From DASRDB01 sp035652815 (GTDB lineage Bacteria > Chloroflexota > Ktedonobacteria > Ktedonobacterales > Ktedonobacteraceae): DNA of 64,000 bases. This document shows, piece after piece, positions 60,718-64,000 of the stretch. Both the position numbers and the translations under genes were made by a program. A model generated the notes under the pieces. It had not been told where the DNA came from, ran no database searches, and worked only from the letters and a program-made list of their open reading frames with translations. How positions within the stretch are numbered: the first letter of the stretch is position 1; every line of letters starts with the position of its first letter. The stretch is taken from assembly GCA_035652815.1 (NCBI GenBank), contig DASRDB010000003.1:248001-312000 (forward strand). The letters are read 5' to 3'.

Positions 60718-61830
60718 ATGAGTAGTAACTTTGGTATTTCTGCGCTCTCGCAGGTATTCCAGAAAAGCTCGAGCCAGGTACGCCGCCGCGTGATCCTTAT
60801 CTACTCCGTTCTGATTAGCTATAACGTCGCGGCATGGCTACTTGCCTTCATCGCCTTCAGGAGCGATCCCAAATTGCTGCTCCTGGCATTCACGGCCTAT
60901 ACTTTTGGTCTCCGCCATGCCTTCGACGCGGACCATATTTCCGCGATTGACAACGTCACGCGCAAACTGATGCAGGAGGGGCAGCGTCCAGTAGGAGTGG
61001 GCTTATTCTTCTCGCTCGGTCACTCCACCATCGTTGTCTTCCTGACCATTCTCATTGCTCTTGCGGCACTGGCCGTAAGCAGCTTTGACGTTCTTAAATC
61101 GATTGGTGGCCTGGTTGGCACAGCAGTCTCGGCCCTCTTCCTGTTAATCATCGCCGCCATTAATATTGTCATCCTGGTTGATGTCTTCCGCACCTTCCGC
61201 GAAGTGAAAAACGGTGGCGAGTTCAACGAATTCACCCTGGACGAGTCGCTGAATAAGCGCGGCCTGATGGGCCGTTTCTTCCGTCCCTTGCTCAAGATGA
61301 CCAACCGCAGTTGGAAGATGTACCCAATCGGTCTGCTCTTTGGTCTGGGCTTCGATACTGCTACCGAGGTGGGACTGCTGGGCATTGCCGCGACTACTGC
61401 CGGACATATTCCCATCTTAGCCATTCTACTCTTCCCCGCGCTGTTCACCGCCGGTATGACCTTGATGGATACCACCGACAGCGTCTTGATGCTGGGCGCA
61501 TATGGCTGGGCCTTTGTGAAACCCATTCGCAAACTGTACTACAACCTGAACATCACGCTGATCTCGGTGATCGTGGCCCTGGTCGTTGGCGGCCTGGAAG
61601 CACTCAGCATTATCGCGAGCGAACTGAACCTGAGCGGCCCTTTCTGGGATCAGGTCAACATTTTGACGAGTGGCGACAGTTTTGGTCGCATCGGCTTCCT
61701 CATCGTTGGCCTCTTCCTGGCAAGCTGGCTCATTTCGACCATCATCTACAAGGTAAAGCGCTACGATGACATCGAGGTGAATGTCACGTCACGCCCCGGC
61801 GGTGCAGCAGGCGCGGGTGGCGGCGAGTAG
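60718..61830 (+). CDS. Nickel/cobalt permease (NiCoT family)
   Basis: The 370-residue protein imports Ni2+ or Co2+ across the inner membrane. Signature motifs are RHAFDADHISAIDNVTRKLM (helix 2) and LFFSLGHSTIVVFLTILIAL, with GLGFDTATEVGLLGIAATTA and TLMDTTDSVLMLGAYGWAF later. Eight helices are expected. AGGAGGTTCC precedes the ATG. Upstream lies a palindromic operator, which suggests metal or stress control. No nickel enzyme genes are nearby. Confidence 0.94.
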   Translation: MSSNFGISALSQVFQKSSSQVRRRVILIYSVLISYNVAAWLLAFIAFRSDPKLLLLAFTAYTFGLRHAFDADHISAIDNVTRKLMQEGQRPVGVGLFFSLGHSTIVVFLTILIALAALAVSSFDVLKSIGGLVGTAVSALFLLIIAAINIVILVDVFRTFREVKNGGEFNEFTLDESLNKRGLMGRFFRPLLKMTNRSWKMYPIGLLFGLGFDTATEVGLLGIAATTAGHIPILAILLFPALFTAGMTLMDTTDSVLMLGAYGWAFVKPIRKLYYNLNITLISVIVALVVGGLEALSIIASELNLSGPFWDQVNILTSGDSFGRIGFLIVGLFLASWLISTIIYKVKRYDDIEVNVTSRPGGAAGAGGGE

Positions 61831-61843
61831 CATTTCTTCCTGA

Positions 61844-61900
61844 AAGAAAAGAGCAATAGGAGCCGCTTACCCATAAAAAGGCTCCTATTGCTCTTTTCTT
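61844..61900. terminator. Bidirectional terminator after the nickel permease
   Basis: AAGAAAAGAGCAATAGGAGC and C form a perfect stem with GGCTCCTATTGCTCTTTTCTT around a 15-base loop. It separates the convergent nickel permease and membrane protein genes. Confidence 0.85.
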
Positions 61901-61908
61901 TTGACTTC

Positions 61909-62496
61909 TTACACCTGAACAGCCAATCGCTGCTCACCCTGCTTTTGTGACTCTTGAAAAACCCGCTCGCGAGTTCGGTGTAGAAATGGCTGGCTCAATA
62001 GCATGCCAACAACAAAGAAAGCAAGCGTGATGTAAATGGCTATTCCAGGCAAAGCAAACCAGAGCGCGAGGCAGATCCACCCGGCAAAGGTGGTCGAGAA
62101 AATAAGCGCGAGGCTGTTGTGCGCGTTGAAAAGCTGAGGGTGTTTCGGCGCGAACGGCCCCAGAATATGCATTTCCTGTTCAAGCTTCATACCCTCTGCT
62201 TCAATCGCCGTCGAGAGTTTGAGGTTTTCTACCTCGTACAGAAACAGGCCAAGCGTAATCAATGCGCCTAGCAGGCCAAACGGCAAAACGAGATTTGCCA
62301 GCGTCTGACGTTTTGAGGGATCGCTGATAATGGTGACAGCAAAACTGCTGGCTGTCACAAAAGGCAGAAACCCCATCAGCTTTAAGCGGAAATCTATGAG
62401 GTTCTGATAGTTCGTGCAGAGTTGCTGGTAAATGAGGTGCAGTTCTTCTGTCGAGGGGTGCGTATCGGAGGTTGTCACTGCCGGGTCAGTTGACAT
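61909..62496 (-). CDS. Four-helix membrane protein, unknown
   Basis: The 195-residue protein has a hydrophilic N-terminus (TEELHLIYQQLCTNYQNLID) and four hydrophobic segments, including LKLMGFLPFVTASSFAVTII, VLPFGLLGALITLGLFLYEV and LALWFALPGIAIYITLAFFV. It resembles DUF-type RipA-like or small inner-membrane proteins, but I name no family. The ATG at 62496 follows AAGGAG. A strong promoter lies at 62555-62583. Confidence 0.7.
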   Translation of the reverse strand: MSTDPAVTTSDTHPSTEELHLIYQQLCTNYQNLIDFRLKLMGFLPFVTASSFAVTIISDPSKRQTLANLVLPFGLLGALITLGLFLYEVENLKLSTAIEAEGMKLEQEMHILGPFAPKHPQLFNAHNSLALIFSTTFAGWICLALWFALPGIAIYITLAFFVVGMLLSQPFLHRTRERVFQESQKQGEQRLAVQV

Positions 62497-62554
62497 CAAG
62501 GAACTCCTTTTTGGTAGAGCAAACAACAGTACGAGAGGAACGACTTCGATTGCT

Positions 62555-62583
62555 ACTATACAATAGATACTCAACAATAACAA
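62555..62583 (-). promoter_or_regulatory. Sigma70 promoter for the minus-strand membrane protein
   Basis: On the minus strand TTGTTA (62578-62583) and TATAGT (62555-62560) are spaced by 17 bases. A plus-strand extended -10 (TGGTATAAT at 62670-62678) serves the divergent GAF gene. Confidence 0.6.
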
Positions 62584-62749
62584 GTATTTTTCCCGGAAAA
62601 AAGTAGTAAAGCTTAAAAGGGGGTCATTGGATATGACCATGCCGGATTATCATGTGCCTGAGAGGTTTATGGTATAATTGTACATGCGATGGCTATTTTC
62701 TATGTGCCTGTTATCTCAGCAATGGGGCTGTCTACAGGAGGGTAAGCGA

Positions 62750-63358
62750 ATGAGCAATACTAGCGATTCTCCAGGTGGTTTGCCACGCCTACATCAGGAT
62801 TATTACAAGGCGCTGTACCAGGCCGCGCTGGTCTTTTCGTCCAGTCTCGAGTTAAAGGTCGTGCTGCAAAACGTTGTCACCAGTATTACCGACACCATGC
62901 GCGTCAAGGGCTGCGTCATTCGCTTACTTGACCGTCGAACCGGCCAGCTACAGTTGAGCGCTGTTCACGGTCTGAGCAGCGGCTATCTGGCAAAAGGCCC
63001 CGTTGACGTTGAACACAGCCCCATTGACAGCGAAGCGCTCAGTGGAAAAACGGTATTTATTCCCGATGTTTCCAAAGACACGCGCTTCCAGTACGCTGAA
63101 GCGGCGGCGCGTGAGGGTATTGTCTCGGTGCTGTGCGTTCCCCTGGAGGTACACGGCGACGCTATCGGCGTGATGCGCGTGTATACCAGCGAGCAATGCG
63201 AGTTCCACGACGATGATATTCAGTTTCTCACGGTGCTGGCTCGGCTGGCCGCCCTGGCCATCGAGAACGCGCACCTCTACGAGAACCTGAAAAACTCCTT
63301 CGATGGCGTGATGGATGTCCTCTGGGGCAGCAGCTTGCAGTATTCGGAAACGATCTAA
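62750..63358 (+). CDS. GAF domain protein
   Basis: The 202-residue protein is almost entirely one GAF domain: ALVFSSSLELKVVLQNVVTS, VKGCVIRLLDRRTGQLQLSA, and VSVLCVPLEVHGDAIGVMRV, with the last helix LARLAALAIENAHLYENLKN. The ligand (a cyclic nucleotide, gas or other small molecule) is unknown, and no output domain is attached. I chose the ATG at 62750, preceded by GGAGGGTAAGCGA. Confidence 0.85.
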   Translation: MSNTSDSPGGLPRLHQDYYKALYQAALVFSSSLELKVVLQNVVTSITDTMRVKGCVIRLLDRRTGQLQLSAVHGLSSGYLAKGPVDVEHSPIDSEALSGKTVFIPDVSKDTRFQYAEAAAREGIVSVLCVPLEVHGDAIGVMRVYTSEQCEFHDDDIQFLTVLARLAALAIENAHLYENLKNSFDGVMDVLWGSSLQYSETI

Positions 63359-63364
63359 AGCTTC

Positions 63365-64000
63365 TTACCTCACGAGCGTATTGGTTAAATACGGCGAGGT
63401 GAACGTGGTTCGCTCTCCCGGTCGCTTGCCCGGCACAGGAAACAGGCGAGCCGACAGGGGTTTATTCAAGCGCAGCGCCATTGTCGCCACATCCAACAAC
63501 AGGTGCGCAATGGCGCTTTCTTCTATATCTCCAGGCAGGGGAATAGTATCCAGCCCTGTACCACAGACCGTCGAATAGAGCAGCAGCGAGTGCGTATTCA
63601 CCAATCCCTCTTCCCAACGGTGGCCTAACACCGCATCTTCCAGCACAGGCAGCATTAACCCACAATAGCCACAGGTCGGCAAACTTGTAGATTTCAGCGC
63701 CCCCGTAATCGCCGAAGCTACCGCGACGGTGCCGGTTTCGCCCACCTTGCCATAGCCGCACAGTTCCATTGCCGAAACGATGCTCTCCTCTCCTAAAGGC
63801 GCGGGCGAAAGGTCGATGCCACCAAAAACCAGGTTATGTTTCTGAGCGAGGCCTTTACCCAGTTCGACAATTGATGCCGCCTGTTCGACAAGCGCATTTG
63901 CTATCCATTGCCGCACTTGCTCCAGATCTAACGGATGTGCGCCACCTGATGTATGAGGCCGTAAAGCATCGGCTACAATACCTGCCCCCTGCAAGCCAAT
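63365..64000 (-). CDS. DUF711 family protein, N-terminus cut by window edge
   Basis: The 212 visible codons contain DUF711 landmarks: NLVFGGIDLSPAPLGEESIV, TCGYCGLMLPVLEDAVLGHR and LYSTVCGTGLDTIPLPGDIE, and the C-terminus KPLSARLFPVPGKRPGE. The family is uncharacterised. The frame remains open to the right edge, so the start lies outside. The gene is convergent with the GAF gene, with only 6 bp between them. Confidence 0.88.
   Translation of the reverse strand: MGLQGAGIVADALRPHTSGGAHPLDLEQVRQWIANALVEQAASIVELGKGLAQKHNLVFGGIDLSPAPLGEESIVSAMELCGYGKVGETGTVAVASAITGALKSTSLPTCGYCGLMLPVLEDAVLGHRWEEGLVNTHSLLLYSTVCGTGLDTIPLPGDIEESAIAHLLLDVATMALRLNKPLSARLFPVPGKRPGERTTFTSPYLTNTLVR

Noticed and set aside
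1..64000. tRNA and rRNA genes
   Set aside because: I found no T-loop GGTTCGAxTCC with a matching acceptor stem, and no rRNA landmarks.

Overview
The window reads as chromosomal DNA from a large-genome, GC-moderate bacterium, most likely Chloroflexota and probably class Ktedonobacteria. I infer this from the mix of gene types: a PrkA/YhbH/SpoVR operon, MutS2, several zinc-ribbon membrane proteins, DUF2203, an ECF sigma factor with a beta-propeller partner, and abundant short palindromic intergenic repeats. No 16S or other decisive marker is present, so the placement is an inference. Most genes are intact housekeeping, stress or transport genes. The only clear transposon is one IS200/IS605 unit.

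Layout. 1-9.0 kb: DUF2252 (cut by the left edge), two GNAT acetyltransferases, a PLP aminotransferase, a zinc alcohol dehydrogenase with an upstream cupin, a His-rich CDF metal exporter and an M20 peptidase. 9.2-10.8 kb: dnaA, without dnaN or obvious DnaA boxes beside it. 11.1-19.7 kb: envelope and signalling genes (lipoprotein, two zinc-ribbon proteins, one with FHA, a CrtI-like flavoprotein, a degenerate receiver-like protein, an ECF sigma factor overlapping a membrane-anchored Ycf48-like propeller). 20-23 kb: a SAM hydroxide adenosyltransferase, and an ABC-type ATPase overlapping a NarL-class histidine kinase. 23.1-30.7 kb: promoter, structured leader, prkA, yhbH and spoVR; both prkA and spoVR carry complete LAGLIDADG inteins. 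30.9-33.7 kb: an operon of MDMPI/SCP2-like protein, VOC protein, GNAT protein and esterase that may handle quinones or aromatics. 33.9-36.2 kb: an MFS transporter and a molybdopterin oxidoreductase. 36.6-41.5 kb: a membrane protein, DUF2203, prmC and a TagO/WecA-like transferase. 41.5-55.8 kb: uvrA, lepB, mutS2, mscL, apt, a nitroreductase and ppc. 56-58.4 kb: a 137-bp MITE-like insertion and an IS200/IS605 element (tnpA, tnpB, right-end hairpin). 58.4-64 kb: a small membrane protein, clpS, a universal stress protein, a nickel/cobalt permease with a palindromic operator, a membrane protein, a GAF protein and DUF711 (cut by the right edge).

How genes work together. PrkA (AAA+ serine kinase), YhbH (DUF444, VWA) and SpoVR form a conserved stress/sporulation module. 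Here two of its three proteins must be matured by protein splicing, and the operon starts with a 370-nt leader holding two tandem structured repeats and a terminator-like hairpin. That region is the most unusual part of the window. The intergenic spaces carry at least four families of long palindromes, some in five copies, which look like REP/MITE-type repeats and sometimes double as terminators between convergent genes.
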